From positions 82,015 through 146,014 of the forward strand of contig JAJFJS010000035.1 in the NCBI GenBank assembly GCA_021773815.1: a stretch of DNA of 64,000 nucleotides, read 5' to 3'. The notes beneath the pieces were generated by a model. It saw only the letters and a list, made by a program, of their open reading frames with translations, was not told where the DNA came from and did not search any database. This DNA is from Gammaproteobacteria bacterium. Its GTDB lineage: Bacteria; Pseudomonadota; Gammaproteobacteria; Steroidobacterales; GCA-2729495. Below, piece by piece: positions 43,010 to 52,674 of the stretch; within the stretch, counting starts at the first letter, position 1, and each line of letters opens with the position of its first letter. Made by a program: the position numbers and the translations under genes.

Positions 43010-44482
43010 ATGAGCAAGCCAACGAACACCCGGATCACGACGCCGCTGACGCGCCGTAGCGTTCTCCGTGGCCTCGGCGCCGCCTCGGTCGCCGCGACGA
43101 CGCCGCGCTGGGCGCGGGCGCAGAACCGGTCGGACGTCATCGTCATCGGCGCGGGACTGTCCGGACTCGGCGCGGCGCTGATGCTGCAGGACGCCGGCGT
43201 CAACGTGCAGGTCATCGAGGGGCGCAACCGGATCGGCGGGCGCATCGAGTCTTTCCGGCATATCCCGGGCAATCCCGAGGCCGGCGGCACGGCATTCGGG
43301 CCAGGCTACGCGCGGCTGGTGGAGGCCGCGAAAAAACACGGCGCACCGCTGATTGACATCACGCCGATGACACCGTACTTCTTCCAGCGACAGTTGATCA
43401 TCGACGACGAATTCATCGCCAACGCGGACTGGGCCGAACACCCGCGCAATCCGTTCCCCGCGGCTGCCAGGAAAACCATGCCGTGGATGTACCTGCCGAT
43501 GCTGCTCGCGCGGGCGAACCCGCTGCAGTCGTCCGAGGCATGGCGGGCCCCCGCACATGCCGACCTCGACGTATCGCTGCACGAATTCCTGCACCGCATC
43601 GAGCAGAGCGACGACACCATCGATATCGCCTATAACATGAGTCCGCAGTGGGCCCGCTCCGCACACGGCGTGTCGGCGCTGATGGCGCTGTCGGCGCACT
43701 ACTTCGCCAACATCCAGCGCACGCTCACGACCGGCAACCCGATCAAGGGCTACACGGCCGTCGGCGGCAACCAGTCGATTCCCGAGGCCATGGCCGGCTC
43801 GCTGCGCAACGAGGTACGGCTGAATCAACCCGTCATCGGCATACGCTCGGATTCGACGGGCGCCGAGGTGCACTGCGCAGACGGCACGATCTATCGCGCC
43901 GGCCGGGTGATCTGTTCGCTGCCGTGTTCAGTCCTGCGACGCATCCGGATCGAACCGCGGTTCACCGGCCTGCAGGCGCGCGCCGTCGACATGCTCGATT
44001 CGCAGGTCATCAACCAGGTGCATATCGTCGCAAAGAAACCGTTCTGGGAAGAAGACGGCATGAGCGCGAACATGTACACGAACAGCATGTGCGGCACCGT
44101 CGTTGCCGAACACAAGGGCGACGATCCGGCCGACATCACGAGCCTGACGGCCTGGATTCGCGGCCATCGCGCAGCCTGGATGGACCAGGTCGACGACAGC
44201 GTCGGCATCGCGGCCGTCATCGCCGACATCGAACGCCTGCGGCCGGCCGCCAAGGGACTGCTCGAGGTCGCGGCGTACAAATCCTGGTACCGCGATCCGT
44301 TCGCGTCCGGCGACTGGGCCGTCTGGCGGCCCGGCCAGATCAGCAAATTCGCGACCTCCGTCGCCGCACCGCACGCGCGCGTGCACTTCTGCGGCGAGCA
44401 CACGGCCGTCTCGAACCGCGGCATGGAAGGCGCTATGGAATCGGGCGAACGCGCCGCATTCGAGGTCCTCGATACGATCTGA
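43010..44482 (+). CDS. Flavin amine-oxidase-family protein, Tat-exported
   Basis: A 490-residue FAD oxidase with a Tat signal (TRRSVLRGLG, ending RWARA). FAD motifs are VIVIGAGLSGLGAALML, RIGGRI and the C-terminal CGEHTAVSNRGMEGAMESG. It is related to the 34162-35568 protein in domain order but lacks a lipobox, so it would be soluble in the periplasm. Substrate unknown. The start at 43010 has GGAAG upstream. Confidence 0.87.
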   Translation: MSKPTNTRITTPLTRRSVLRGLGAASVAATTPRWARAQNRSDVIVIGAGLSGLGAALMLQDAGVNVQVIEGRNRIGGRIESFRHIPGNPEAGGTAFGPGYARLVEAAKKHGAPLIDITPMTPYFFQRQLIIDDEFIANADWAEHPRNPFPAAARKTMPWMYLPMLLARANPLQSSEAWRAPAHADLDVSLHEFLHRIEQSDDTIDIAYNMSPQWARSAHGVSALMALSAHYFANIQRTLTTGNPIKGYTAVGGNQSIPEAMAGSLRNEVRLNQPVIGIRSDSTGAEVHCADGTIYRAGRVICSLPCSVLRRIRIEPRFTGLQARAVDMLDSQVINQVHIVAKKPFWEEDGMSANMYTNSMCGTVVAEHKGDDPADITSLTAWIRGHRAAWMDQVDDSVGIAAVIADIERLRPAAKGLLEVAAYKSWYRDPFASGDWAVWRPGQISKFATSVAAPHARVHFCGEHTAVSNRGMEGAMESGERAAFEVLDTI

Positions 44483-44603
44483 TTCACCCGGATCGGTCCG
44501 CATGCACGATCCGGCGGCTGGACTCCGCCCGGATATATCGGCAAGCTTGCGTCCCTGCGTCGCGCGCCGTTCTGCGCGCCGGCGACTGGAACCGGATACC
44601 GCA

Positions 44604-45854
44604 ATGAGCACCCTGATCAAGCCTTTCCGCGGCCTGCGGCCGTTACCCGAACGCGCCGCCGACGTCGCTGCGCCGCCCTACGATGTACTGAACACCGCCG
44701 AGGCCCGCGAGCGCGCGGCCGGACGGCCGCTGAGTTTCCTGCATATTTCCAAGCCGGAAATCGACCTGCCGGCCGGCACCGACCCCTATGCGCCGGAAGT
44801 CTACGCGACGGGCGCGGCCAACCTGCAACGGCTCATCGACGACGGCGTGCTGATCCGTGACGACGAGCCGCGCTACTACGCCTACCGGCTGCGCATGGGC
44901 GCGCACGAACAAACCGGGCTCGTCTGCGCCGGCCATGTCGCCGACTACGATGCCAACCGGATTCGTCGCCATGAATTCACGCGGCCGCAGAAGGAAGACG
45001 ACCGCGTGCGGCAGATCACGGCGCTGCACGCGCAGACCGGTCCGGTGCTGCTGGCCTACCGCGCATCGCCGACGGTCGGCGCAATACTCGACAAGGTCAC
45101 GGCCGGCGCGCCGCTCTACGACCTGGTCGCGGACGACGGCATCGGCCACACGATCTGGCTGATCGACGATGCCGAGCAGATTACGCAACTGACCGCGACA
45201 TTCGATGCGATGGATGCGCTGTATATCGCCGACGGTCATCACCGCTCGGCATCGGCGTCACGCGTCGCCGCCGCACGCAACACCGGAACCAATAAAGAGA
45301 GTGATGCGCAGGGCGCGGACCACAACTATTTCCTGTGTGTCGCCTTCCCGCACGACGAAATGCAGATACTCGATTACAACCGCGTCGTCCGGGACCTGAA
45401 CGCACAGACGGCGGCACAACTGCTCGCGCGCGTCGCCGACGCCTTCACGGTCACGCCCGCGGAATCGGCCGTGAAACCGGCACGACCGGGCCAGTTCGGC
45501 ATGTACGTCGATAGCCACTGGTATCGGTTGGATATTCGTCCGGAACTGATCCCGAGCGACGACCCGGTCGCGAGCCTGGACGTCGCGCTGCTGCACGATC
45601 ACCTGCTCGCGCCACTGCTCGGCATCGGCGATCAGCGCACTGACGAGCGTATCGACTTCATCGGCGGCATCCGGGGGCTTGCGGAACTGGAACGGCGCGT
45701 CGATGCGGGCGACATGCAAATCGCGTTCGCGCTGCACCCGACACGCATGGAAGCGCTGATGGCCGTCGCCGACGCCAACGAGGTCATGCCGCCGAAGTCG
45801 ACGTGGTTCGAGCCGAAACTCGCCGACGGGCTGGTGTCACACGTTATCGACTGA
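44604..45854 (+). CDS. DUF1015-family protein
   Basis: A 416-residue protein with the DUF1015 hallmarks: PFRGLRPLPERAADVAAPPYDV at the start, RPQKEDDRVRQI, and the YIADGHHRSASA motif (His pair followed by Arg). Its family role is unclear; some members are linked to serine or polyol phosphate metabolism. It is single, with weak translation signals. Its end faces the end of the TPR-like gene 20 bases away. Confidence 0.88.
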   Translation: MSTLIKPFRGLRPLPERAADVAAPPYDVLNTAEARERAAGRPLSFLHISKPEIDLPAGTDPYAPEVYATGAANLQRLIDDGVLIRDDEPRYYAYRLRMGAHEQTGLVCAGHVADYDANRIRRHEFTRPQKEDDRVRQITALHAQTGPVLLAYRASPTVGAILDKVTAGAPLYDLVADDGIGHTIWLIDDAEQITQLTATFDAMDALYIADGHHRSASASRVAAARNTGTNKESDAQGADHNYFLCVAFPHDEMQILDYNRVVRDLNAQTAAQLLARVADAFTVTPAESAVKPARPGQFGMYVDSHWYRLDIRPELIPSDDPVASLDVALLHDHLLAPLLGIGDQRTDERIDFIGGIRGLAELERRVDAGDMQIAFALHPTRMEALMAVADANEVMPPKSTWFEPKLADGLVSHVID

Positions 45855-45873
45855 ACCGGGTTACTGAACCGGA

Positions 45874-46365
45874 TCAGGGCCGGTTCGACGCGTTCTTGCG
45901 GCGGCTTTCCCATTCATTGGCGGCCCGGCGGTTGCCGGTGCGGCGATAGCTGAGCCCGATGTACTCCACCCAATGCGGCAGGCACGCCTGTTTCGCACCA
46001 ATGGCATCTTCACGGATCCCGACGGCCTCCTCCAGCAAATCGATCGCCTCCTCGTCCAGGCCGAGAAAGTGTTTGACGGCCCCGAAGTTGCCGAGCGTCG
46101 ATGCAATCAACGTCGCGTCGTCTTCACCGATATCGAACCGGCCGAGCAAAAATTCCTCGAGCGTCTGATCGGCGCCTTCCCATTTGGCAAACTGATCGAT
46201 CTGCCGACCGAGTGTCACCGCATACTCGGCGGCATACGCGAAGTCTTCGCGCGCCTCTTCGTAGTCGTCATAGGCCTGACGAATGGACGCGACCGCCGCG
46301 CCTATTTGTCCGGCGCTCAGCAGGCCGGTGATTTTCGCTTTTACTGCATCGAACGGTTCGGTCAT
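45874..46365 (-). CDS. Small TPR-like helical protein (163 aa)
   Basis: Repeated helix pairs (GQIGAAVASIRQAYDDYEEA, LASTLGNFGAVKHFLGLDEE-type) with Ala/Gly/Leu spacing as in tetratricopeptide repeats, ending in an Arg/Asn-rich tail. A cytosolic scaffold is possible. The start is chosen at 46365 (GGTAAGAAA before it); the longer frame to 46479 would overlap the divergent VOC gene. Function unknown. Confidence 0.6.
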   Translation of the reverse strand: MTEPFDAVKAKITGLLSAGQIGAAVASIRQAYDDYEEAREDFAYAAEYAVTLGRQIDQFAKWEGADQTLEEFLLGRFDIGEDDATLIASTLGNFGAVKHFLGLDEEAIDLLEEAVGIREDAIGAKQACLPHWVEYIGLSYRRTGNRRAANEWESRRKNASNRP

Positions 46366-46478
46366 TTTCTTACCGGGCTCCCTGTCGTGGTAACCGGTAT
46401 CTTGCCACAGCATCAAACGATTGGGTGTCAGGCGTGCGGCATGGCTTAGAATACGAACCGTTCTACGGCAACCGGCCA

Positions 46479-46937
46479 ATGATCATGATTCAAGGTTTTC
46501 ATCACGCGGCGATCTCGACGCCCGACCTCGACCGCTGCGTCGGGTTCTATACGACCGTCATCGGCTGCGAGCAGGCGTGGTCGTTTGAGTGGCCCGCGGG
46601 CACGGCCGATGCCGATGCGCTGACGGGGCTCGAGAATTCGGCCGCGCGCGCCGTCATGCTGCGGCTCGGCGAAACGTTCCTGGAAGTCTTCGAATACCGT
46701 TCACCGACGCCGCGCCCGCAAACGACGCCGCGCCCGGTTTGCGATCACGGCATCACGCATGTCTGCCTGCTCGTCACCGACCTGCATGCCGAATACGAAC
46801 GCATGCGGGCCGCCGGCATGGCATTCCACAGCGCGCCGCTGACCCAGGACACCGGCTATGTCGTCTACGGCCGCGACCCCGACGGCAACGTCGTCGAATT
46901 GATCGAGTTCACGGCCACCGACGACGAACCGGCATGA
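46479..46937 (+). CDS. VOC-superfamily (glyoxalase/dioxygenase fold) protein
   Basis: A 152-residue metal-binding protein. Marks are GFHHAAISTPDLDRCVGFYTTVIG at the start, a glutamate strand (LEVFEY), GITHVCLLVTDLHAEY and the C-terminal DPDGNVVELIEF, consistent with His/Glu metal ligands. The family includes glyoxalase I, extradiol dioxygenases and epimerases; the function of this member is not evident. Start at 46479 or 46485. Translationally coupled to the next gene (ATGA). Confidence 0.83.
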   Translation: MIMIQGFHHAAISTPDLDRCVGFYTTVIGCEQAWSFEWPAGTADADALTGLENSAARAVMLRLGETFLEVFEYRSPTPRPQTTPRPVCDHGITHVCLLVTDLHAEYERMRAAGMAFHSAPLTQDTGYVVYGRDPDGNVVELIEFTATDDEPA

Positions 46938-47713
46938 GGCAGCTGTTGCTCGCCGTCACGATGTGGTGCGTCGCGATGCCCGCGACCGCGGCCGACATCC
47001 GCGCCGTCGGGCCGGCGGGCAGCGAGCGCATCCGGATCGACGGGGCTGTTGCACCGGGCGATCGCGATCGCTTCGCGGCGGCGCTCGCCGTCACGCAAAC
47101 AAACGGCGTGCTGATCGAATCCACCGCCGGCGACCTGACGGAAGCGGCCGCCATTGGCAGCCTCGTGCGCGAGGCGCTGTTACCGGTCACGGCGACGGGC
47201 CCGTGCGGCGGCGGCTGCGTACTGATCTGGGTAGCAGGTGTCGCGCGGTCGACTCGCCAGGGTCTCGACCCCGGCGGACTCGCCGACGATGCGGCCGCGG
47301 TCGGCAGGTACCTCGCCCGCATGGAAATCGATGCCGCCACGACCGCGCAACTGCTGGCATCCGGTCCGCTGACGCCGGTGGAAGCGATCGACCTGCTGGG
47401 TGCGGCATCGCCGGCGCACACGGCGCGGCTGGCGAAACATTGCGGCACGCTGACGGTGCCGGAACGCGCCGACTGGCAGGCTGCACAGGCACTCGACACG
47501 GTCGAAGCAGCGCTGAACGCGATGGCCGGCGGCATGGGCGGCGGGCAGTCGATGTATGTCGTTGACGCCGAAACCGAGCGACAGGCTGCGGCGGCGCGCG
47601 CGCTCGACCCGGATTATCGTCGGGCGCTGACCGCGCGGCAGGCCGGAATCACGCAATGTCGCCGCACGGCCGTCACCGAATGGCGCGCGACTCAGCCGAG
47701 CAGCGGCCGGTGA
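46934..47713 (+). CDS. Exported hypothetical protein (259 aa)
   Basis: Signal peptide (residues 1-19, ending ATA-AD). The mature part looks like a ClpP/crotonase-type beta-alpha repeat region near the front (Asn-Gly-Val-Leu-Ile-Glu; GPCGGGCVLIWVAG), as in periplasmic COG3904-like proteins, but the catalytic residues are not clear. Paired Cys suggest disulfides. Its start overlaps the VOC stop; its last 22 bases overlap the molybdenum-enzyme beta-subunit gene. Confidence 0.6.
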   Translation: MRQLLLAVTMWCVAMPATAADIRAVGPAGSERIRIDGAVAPGDRDRFAAALAVTQTNGVLIESTAGDLTEAAAIGSLVREALLPVTATGPCGGGCVLIWVAGVARSTRQGLDPGGLADDAAAVGRYLARMEIDAATTAQLLASGPLTPVEAIDLLGAASPAHTARLAKHCGTLTVPERADWQAAQALDTVEAALNAMAGGMGGGQSMYVVDAETERQAAAARALDPDYRRALTARQAGITQCRRTAVTEWRATQPSSGR

Positions 47714-48717
47714 TCGAGACCCTCGCCGGTGGCCTTGACGTCCTTGATATTGAACAGGGACTTCCAGTCGCGCGCGATTAACAGGTCCATCAGTTCCGAT
47801 GGCTTGCCCTGCTTCTTGCGCTCCATCTCGTCCATCATCGTGATCAGGGCCGCGTCGACCTCCGGGCCGAACAGGTAGCGCAGGTATTCCGTCGGGATGC
47901 GCGGCTCGTCGGAGAACCGGCCCTCGGCGTCGAAGGTCGGCGGCAGGATCGGCGGCACGTAGAAGACGTTCGGTTCGGTGCCGAATTCCGGGTGCAGCGG
48001 CAGCGCGACCTTCCACTCGTTGACGAGTTTATGGATCGGCCCGTCCTGGTCCTCCAGGAAACCGACGAAGCGCAGCCGACCCGGACACTGGCGCGCACAG
48101 GCCGGCGCGATGCCCTGCTCGATACGCGGGAAACAGAAGATGCACTTCTGCGACGTATTGGTGACGTGGTTGAAGTACATCTTGTCGTAGGGACAGGCCT
48201 GGTTGCACAGCCGCGTGCCCTGACACTTGTCCTGATCGACGAGCACGATGCCGTCCTCCTCACGCTTATATATAGCGCGTACCGGACAGGCCTCTAGGCA
48301 GGCCGGTTTCGTGCAGTGATTACACAGCCGCGGCAGGTAGAAATGGTAGTTATTCGGGTAATCACCGGAACTCGTATCTTCATCCCAGTTCGCGCCGTAG
48401 GTCATCGGCTCCTTCTGGACGAGCCGGTCCGCGGTGCCCTGAAAATAGACTTCTTCATGATTCAGGGGGCGCTCGCCGCCAAAATCCTCATCGGGATGCA
48501 GTCCGCCGAACTGTAGCTCGCCATCCTTCCAGCCGGACCGCTTGCCCTTCTCTTCCCATTCCTTCGGATAACCGCGCCCCGGTTTTGTTTCGACGTTATT
48601 CCACAACATGCTCTCCTGACCTTCTTCATCGGTCCAGAGCGACTTGCATGCCGCGGTACATGCCTGGCAACCGATACATTTGTTCAGATCGATAACCATG
48701 GAAACCTGCATACCCAT
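47692..48717 (-). CDS. Type II DMSO-reductase-family iron-sulfur (beta) subunit
   Basis: A 341-residue ferredoxin-like subunit with four Cys clusters: CIGCQACTAACK, CNHCTKPACLEACP, CQGTRLCNQACP and CIFC...CARQCP. The third group has the C-x2-x-x2-C form of the [3Fe-4S] site in NarH-type subunits, with Thr where NarH has Trp. It passes electrons from the molybdenum subunit encoded directly upstream. The start at 48717 has GAGGGAG upstream. The gamma (haem b) subunit and the TorD-like chaperone usual for this family are not in the window. Confidence 0.92.
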   Translation of the reverse strand: MGMQVSMVIDLNKCIGCQACTAACKSLWTDEEGQESMLWNNVETKPGRGYPKEWEEKGKRSGWKDGELQFGGLHPDEDFGGERPLNHEEVYFQGTADRLVQKEPMTYGANWDEDTSSGDYPNNYHFYLPRLCNHCTKPACLEACPVRAIYKREEDGIVLVDQDKCQGTRLCNQACPYDKMYFNHVTNTSQKCIFCFPRIEQGIAPACARQCPGRLRFVGFLEDQDGPIHKLVNEWKVALPLHPEFGTEPNVFYVPPILPPTFDAEGRFSDEPRIPTEYLRYLFGPEVDAALITMMDEMERKKQGKPSELMDLLIARDWKSLFNIKDVKATGEGLDHRPLLG

Positions 48718-48730
48718 AATATTTACTCCC

Positions 48731-51523
48731 TCAGGCGTCGGCCGCTTTCTCGAACTCAACCGTACAATCGTGGTACGTCTGATTCGGAACTTTGTCCGGC
48801 GTGGCGTAATGAATTTGGCCGTAGCCGCCGACCAGATTGGTCGGCTTGAGCAGGCCCGCGGTCGAAATGACCGAGCTGAAGTTATCCCGCCCTTCGAACA
48901 GCATCGGGTCCCAGCCGTGATACATGAACAGCGTCTTGGGTTGCAGCGCCGAGCTGACATGCGCCTGCACGATGAAAGATCCGAATGAATTGAACACGCG
49001 AATCATGTCACCGTCCGCGACCCCGCGTTCGGCCGCATCATCGGGATTGATATAGACATCCGGCTCGCCCCGCTGCAGCGACATCAGCAGCGTGTCGTCC
49101 CGGTACATGCTGTGAATGCCGTGCCGCGCGTGGCCCATCGTCAACCTTAGCCCATAGCCCTCGATCGCGGCCGGCGCCTTGTAGGTCGGCAGCGCCTCGC
49201 TTTCCTGCAGAAACCACTCGTGATCGAGGTAGAACTGCTGGCGCCCGGTGAGCGTGTCGTAGGGTTTGCGCTCACGGGTCTTTTCGAGCACGTAGTAGTT
49301 GTAATTTGATTTCTTGCCGAACTGCACGTCGTCGGCATCGTCGACGCGAATCAGGCCCTTGTTGCGCAGGTTCTCATAATTTTTGACCTGCGACATGCCC
49401 GTCGAGTTCGCGACGATGTAATCAACGACATCGCGGGTCCTTTTGACCGGCCTGGCGCTACCGTCGTCCATGACCAGGCTCGTGAACATGTCGTTGAACT
49501 TCGTGTAGTCCCATTCGACCGGCCGGCCAAAGGCCTGCCCCTTGACTGGCGCGATGCCGCGCTCTTTCGCGCGCTTGCTGATCGCCCGCGACAGGCGCTC
49601 GAAAATGGCCCAGTCATCCATCGCCTCGCCGAGCGGCGGGACCGCCTCGCTGATCACCTGCACGTAGGGCGTACGGCCCTCCAGAATGAAGTCCTCGCGC
49701 TCATAGTGATCGGCAACCGGCAGTACGTAATCAGAATACATCGCCGTGATGCTCATGTGCGGCGTCACGCCGACGATCGTCTCGAGCTTCTCGAACGCTC
49801 GCTCGCGAAAACCTTTCTTGCCCGTCGCGCGCCAGTTGGCCGGGTTGTGGCCGGCCATGATCGCCATCTTCCACGGCGCCTTCGAATGATCGGGTATCCA
49901 GCGGTTGGCGACGGCCTCGGCATGATGTTTGGCGACCCGGTCGGCGACCTGGTCTCCGTAGACTTCGCGGTTCATCTGTTCGCCGTCGCTGTGCACGTAG
50001 TCCCACAGAGAAATGGCCGCGACATTCAGCCGCGGACCCATACCGTTAAATGCGAACTTCATCAGGCCGTCGCCGTTGGCCATCTGCGTCGTCTGCACGC
50101 CGCCGCCCGCCCGCCCGGTGTTGCCGGTCAGCGCGCACATCAGCAGCCAGGCGCGCACCAGCTGATCACCGTGCACCCATTTGTTGGCGCGGTAACCGGC
50201 GAAGATCATGCCGGGCTTGGCCGTCGCGAAGGTCCGCGCGACGTCGCGGATCGCATCCGGATGAACGCCGGTTGTTTCATGCACAAGTTCCGGTGCATAC
50301 CCCTGCGCGTGCTGCTTCGTCAATTCGAATACGGTCGTGACCTCGACCGGACCGGACACCGTGTCGACGGTCCACGTGCCCTGCAGCGCAGGCTTGAGCG
50401 CGCCGAGTTCGAGCGAATCGCCGTTGTCCGGCGGTGGTCCCATCCAGGCCGGCGCGCCGCGGCCGGTGGCCGGCACCGGCGCGAGCGCGTCGGTCACCTC
50501 GTCCCAGAAGTAGAACGCCGTGTCGCCGTCGGGCTGCCCGTCGATGTCGGTGCGGCGCAGGAAGCGGCGGTTGTCGGTGCGCACGAGAAACGGCAGGTCG
50601 GTCTGCTCGCGCACGTACTCCCAGTCGACGGCGCCCTCGGCGAGGATGACATGCACCATGGCCATCGCCAGTGCGGCGTCGGTACCCGGCTTCGGATTCA
50701 GCCACTTGGAGGAATGCATCGCCGAAGCGTTGAAGTCCGGCGTGATCGTCACGACCTCGGTGCCGTTGTAACGCGCTTCCCAGAAGAAATGGGCATCGGG
50801 GATCCGGGTCACGGCCGGGTTGCAGACCCAGACCAGGCAGACCTTCGACTTGAATACCGCGGCCATGTTGTCGCCGGGCAGCGCGTAGCCGAGCACCTGG
50901 TAGGCACCGACCGGCAGGTCGCCGACGCCGGCAAACGTTTCCGGCACGACGATGCCGGTCATGTTCGCAAAGCGGAACAGCGCGCCGAACGACGCGCGCT
51001 TGAGAATCAGCGCCGTGCCCATCGCCAGCGTGATGGATTCGGGCCCGTCGGCGACGGCATGATCGATAAACCGGTCGGCAATCTCCTCGGCCGCCTGGTC
51101 CCAGGAGATGCGCTCCCATTTTCCAGCGCCGCGCGCGCCGACGCGCTTCATCGGGTAGAGCACGCGCTGATTGCCGTACATGTATTTGGCCTCGCGGTTG
51201 CCCTTCTGGCAGCCGCGCGGCCCGTAGTCGGGCGTGTCATCGCCGGATCGGCCGTACTCGCCCTGTTGTTCCTCGCGCCAGACGATGCCGTCCTTGACGT
51301 AGATGTTGAATGCGCAGTGACCCGTGCAGTTGATGCCGCGGCTGCCGTGGACGACGCGGTCCCACGTCCACTTGCGGCGCATCAGGTCTTCCCAGGCGCC
51401 GTAAACAATCTCGGGGGCGCCCTGCGCCGCGGCCGCCGGCACGCCGAATTTCAGCGACAGGCTCGCAGCAATCGCGCCGCCGCCGGAAACGAATTGACGC
51501 CGGTTAGCGGTCAACTGGCTCAT
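48731..51523 (-). CDS. Type II DMSO-reductase-family molybdopterin (alpha) subunit
   Basis: A 930-residue molybdenum enzyme exported by Tat (NRRQFVSGGG). The FS0 region has Cys66, Cys70 and Cys105; the expected first ligand His (H-x3-C) is Arg62 here, with His59 three residues before. An Asp in GVGDLPVG is in the usual position for the type II molybdenum ligand. The GHARHGIHSMYRDD region near the C-terminus fits the cofactor-binding end of the family. Relatives include ethylbenzene, steroid C25 and dimethylsulfide dehydrogenases, chlorate and selenate reductases. Which substrate is oxidised or reduced cannot be decided here. Gene order alpha-beta, 13-base gap. Confidence 0.9.
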   Translation of the reverse strand: MSQLTANRRQFVSGGGAIAASLSLKFGVPAAAAQGAPEIVYGAWEDLMRRKWTWDRVVHGSRGINCTGHCAFNIYVKDGIVWREEQQGEYGRSGDDTPDYGPRGCQKGNREAKYMYGNQRVLYPMKRVGARGAGKWERISWDQAAEEIADRFIDHAVADGPESITLAMGTALILKRASFGALFRFANMTGIVVPETFAGVGDLPVGAYQVLGYALPGDNMAAVFKSKVCLVWVCNPAVTRIPDAHFFWEARYNGTEVVTITPDFNASAMHSSKWLNPKPGTDAALAMAMVHVILAEGAVDWEYVREQTDLPFLVRTDNRRFLRRTDIDGQPDGDTAFYFWDEVTDALAPVPATGRGAPAWMGPPPDNGDSLELGALKPALQGTWTVDTVSGPVEVTTVFELTKQHAQGYAPELVHETTGVHPDAIRDVARTFATAKPGMIFAGYRANKWVHGDQLVRAWLLMCALTGNTGRAGGGVQTTQMANGDGLMKFAFNGMGPRLNVAAISLWDYVHSDGEQMNREVYGDQVADRVAKHHAEAVANRWIPDHSKAPWKMAIMAGHNPANWRATGKKGFRERAFEKLETIVGVTPHMSITAMYSDYVLPVADHYEREDFILEGRTPYVQVISEAVPPLGEAMDDWAIFERLSRAISKRAKERGIAPVKGQAFGRPVEWDYTKFNDMFTSLVMDDGSARPVKRTRDVVDYIVANSTGMSQVKNYENLRNKGLIRVDDADDVQFGKKSNYNYYVLEKTRERKPYDTLTGRQQFYLDHEWFLQESEALPTYKAPAAIEGYGLRLTMGHARHGIHSMYRDDTLLMSLQRGEPDVYINPDDAAERGVADGDMIRVFNSFGSFIVQAHVSSALQPKTLFMYHGWDPMLFEGRDNFSSVISTAGLLKPTNLVGGYGQIHYATPDKVPNQTYHDCTVEFEKAADA

Positions 51524-51600
51524 CGAAAATCTCCGTGTTGCGTATTCGGAACGGGCAGGTCGCCTAGCCTAGCAAAAAAAGCGCCCCGATTGCCGACACA

Positions 51601-52674
51601 TCACAGCAGACCGGCCTTGATCAGCCGCTCGATGTTCTGTTCCTGCCGGCGCCGGAAGATCTCCCGGTTCGGCGGCTCGACGACCTCGCCTTCCTCGAGC
51701 AGAAAATTGCCGCGATGAAAATCCGCCTGCGCATAGCTGTCGGCGAACAGTCCGTAGGCCTGGCGCGAAAGAATATTGGCCATGCCGACGCGCCGCCGCG
51801 TTCGCCGCAATGCGCCGATGTCGAGCACCGCATTGGCCGACATGCTCTCGCCGCCCTGGCCGGCCTCGGTCAGCACGGCCCCGTGCATGTCGACGATCTT
51901 CGACATTGCGCTACAGGTAAACGCCGGAATCGGAATATCGTCGATGCTCGCCGAGTTCGGCGACACGACGTAGGCCATGTTCTCGACCGCACGAGCGCGC
52001 CGGGCGATCTCCTTGATCGTCATCTGCGGGCTACCCGGTTCGCTGGTCGGGTGGATGATGACTTCGGCGCCGCGCATCACATGCATGCGCGCGAACTCCG
52101 GGTACAGGATCTCCTCGGACGCGATCATCGCCAGGTTGCCGATCTCGGTCCTCGCCACCGGAAACACGCCTTCGAGGCCATAGATATCCAGGTACTTGTC
52201 CCAGACGTCGTGCGGCGTCGGCTCGAAGCTCGACGTCAGGCGCCGGTAACGCAGGATCACATCACCCGACGGGCCGATAATGAAGCAGACTTGGAAATAC
52301 AGTTCCGGAAAATTCGGATCGACCTCGTAGACGTTGCCGGCGAGGAAGATATCGTTGTCCTGGGCGATCTTGCCGAGCGCCTCGTATTCGGGACCGTCAT
52401 ACGCGAAACAGGCCTTTTCGCGCCATTCGGCCGGTGACTCCTGCATCGGGAAGCCGGTCACTGCATATTCCGGCAACGCGATGAGGCGGCACGGCGCCCC
52501 GTAGAACCATTGCAGGAAATGGCTCGCGGTCGTCGCGTAGCCCTCGATCTTCTGAATATTGGCGGCAATCCGCGCACGCGCCGCGGCCACATCCGATATC
52601 CGGTTGACGCCGTTGCACGACACCTGCAATGCGCAGGCGATAAACTCCGGCCCCACCTCTTCTTTATCCGCCAT
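51601..52674 (-). CDS. Nitrilase-fold protein without the catalytic Cys
   Basis: A 357-residue carbon-nitrogen-hydrolase fold. The general base Glu is present (ALPEYAVTGF, Glu69), but the catalytic Lys segment reads LRYRRL (Arg for Lys) and the catalytic Cys position reads IASEEILYPE (Ser186, or Ala185). Two of the three catalytic residues are therefore absent. It may be an inactive regulatory or binding protein, or use a different mechanism. The start at 52674 has AAGGG upstream. It lies upstream of the molybdenum-enzyme genes on the same strand, with a 77-base gap containing a T-run on the minus strand. Confidence 0.85.
   Translation of the reverse strand: MADKEEVGPEFIACALQVSCNGVNRISDVAAARARIAANIQKIEGYATTASHFLQWFYGAPCRLIALPEYAVTGFPMQESPAEWREKACFAYDGPEYEALGKIAQDNDIFLAGNVYEVDPNFPELYFQVCFIIGPSGDVILRYRRLTSSFEPTPHDVWDKYLDIYGLEGVFPVARTEIGNLAMIASEEILYPEFARMHVMRGAEVIIHPTSEPGSPQMTIKEIARRARAVENMAYVVSPNSASIDDIPIPAFTCSAMSKIVDMHGAVLTEAGQGGESMSANAVLDIGALRRTRRRVGMANILSRQAYGLFADSYAQADFHRGNFLLEEGEVVEPPNREIFRRRQEQNIERLIKAGLL

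Noticed and set aside
45866..45886. Terminator hairpin between the convergent DUF1015 and TPR-like genes
   Set aside because: Only a 7-bp stem with no T-run, and it overlaps the stop region of the TPR-like gene; too weak.
51524..51600. Terminator between the nitrilase-fold and molybdenum-enzyme genes
   Set aside because: A run of seven Ts follows a GC-rich patch on the minus strand, but no convincing stem could be drawn, so it was not listed.
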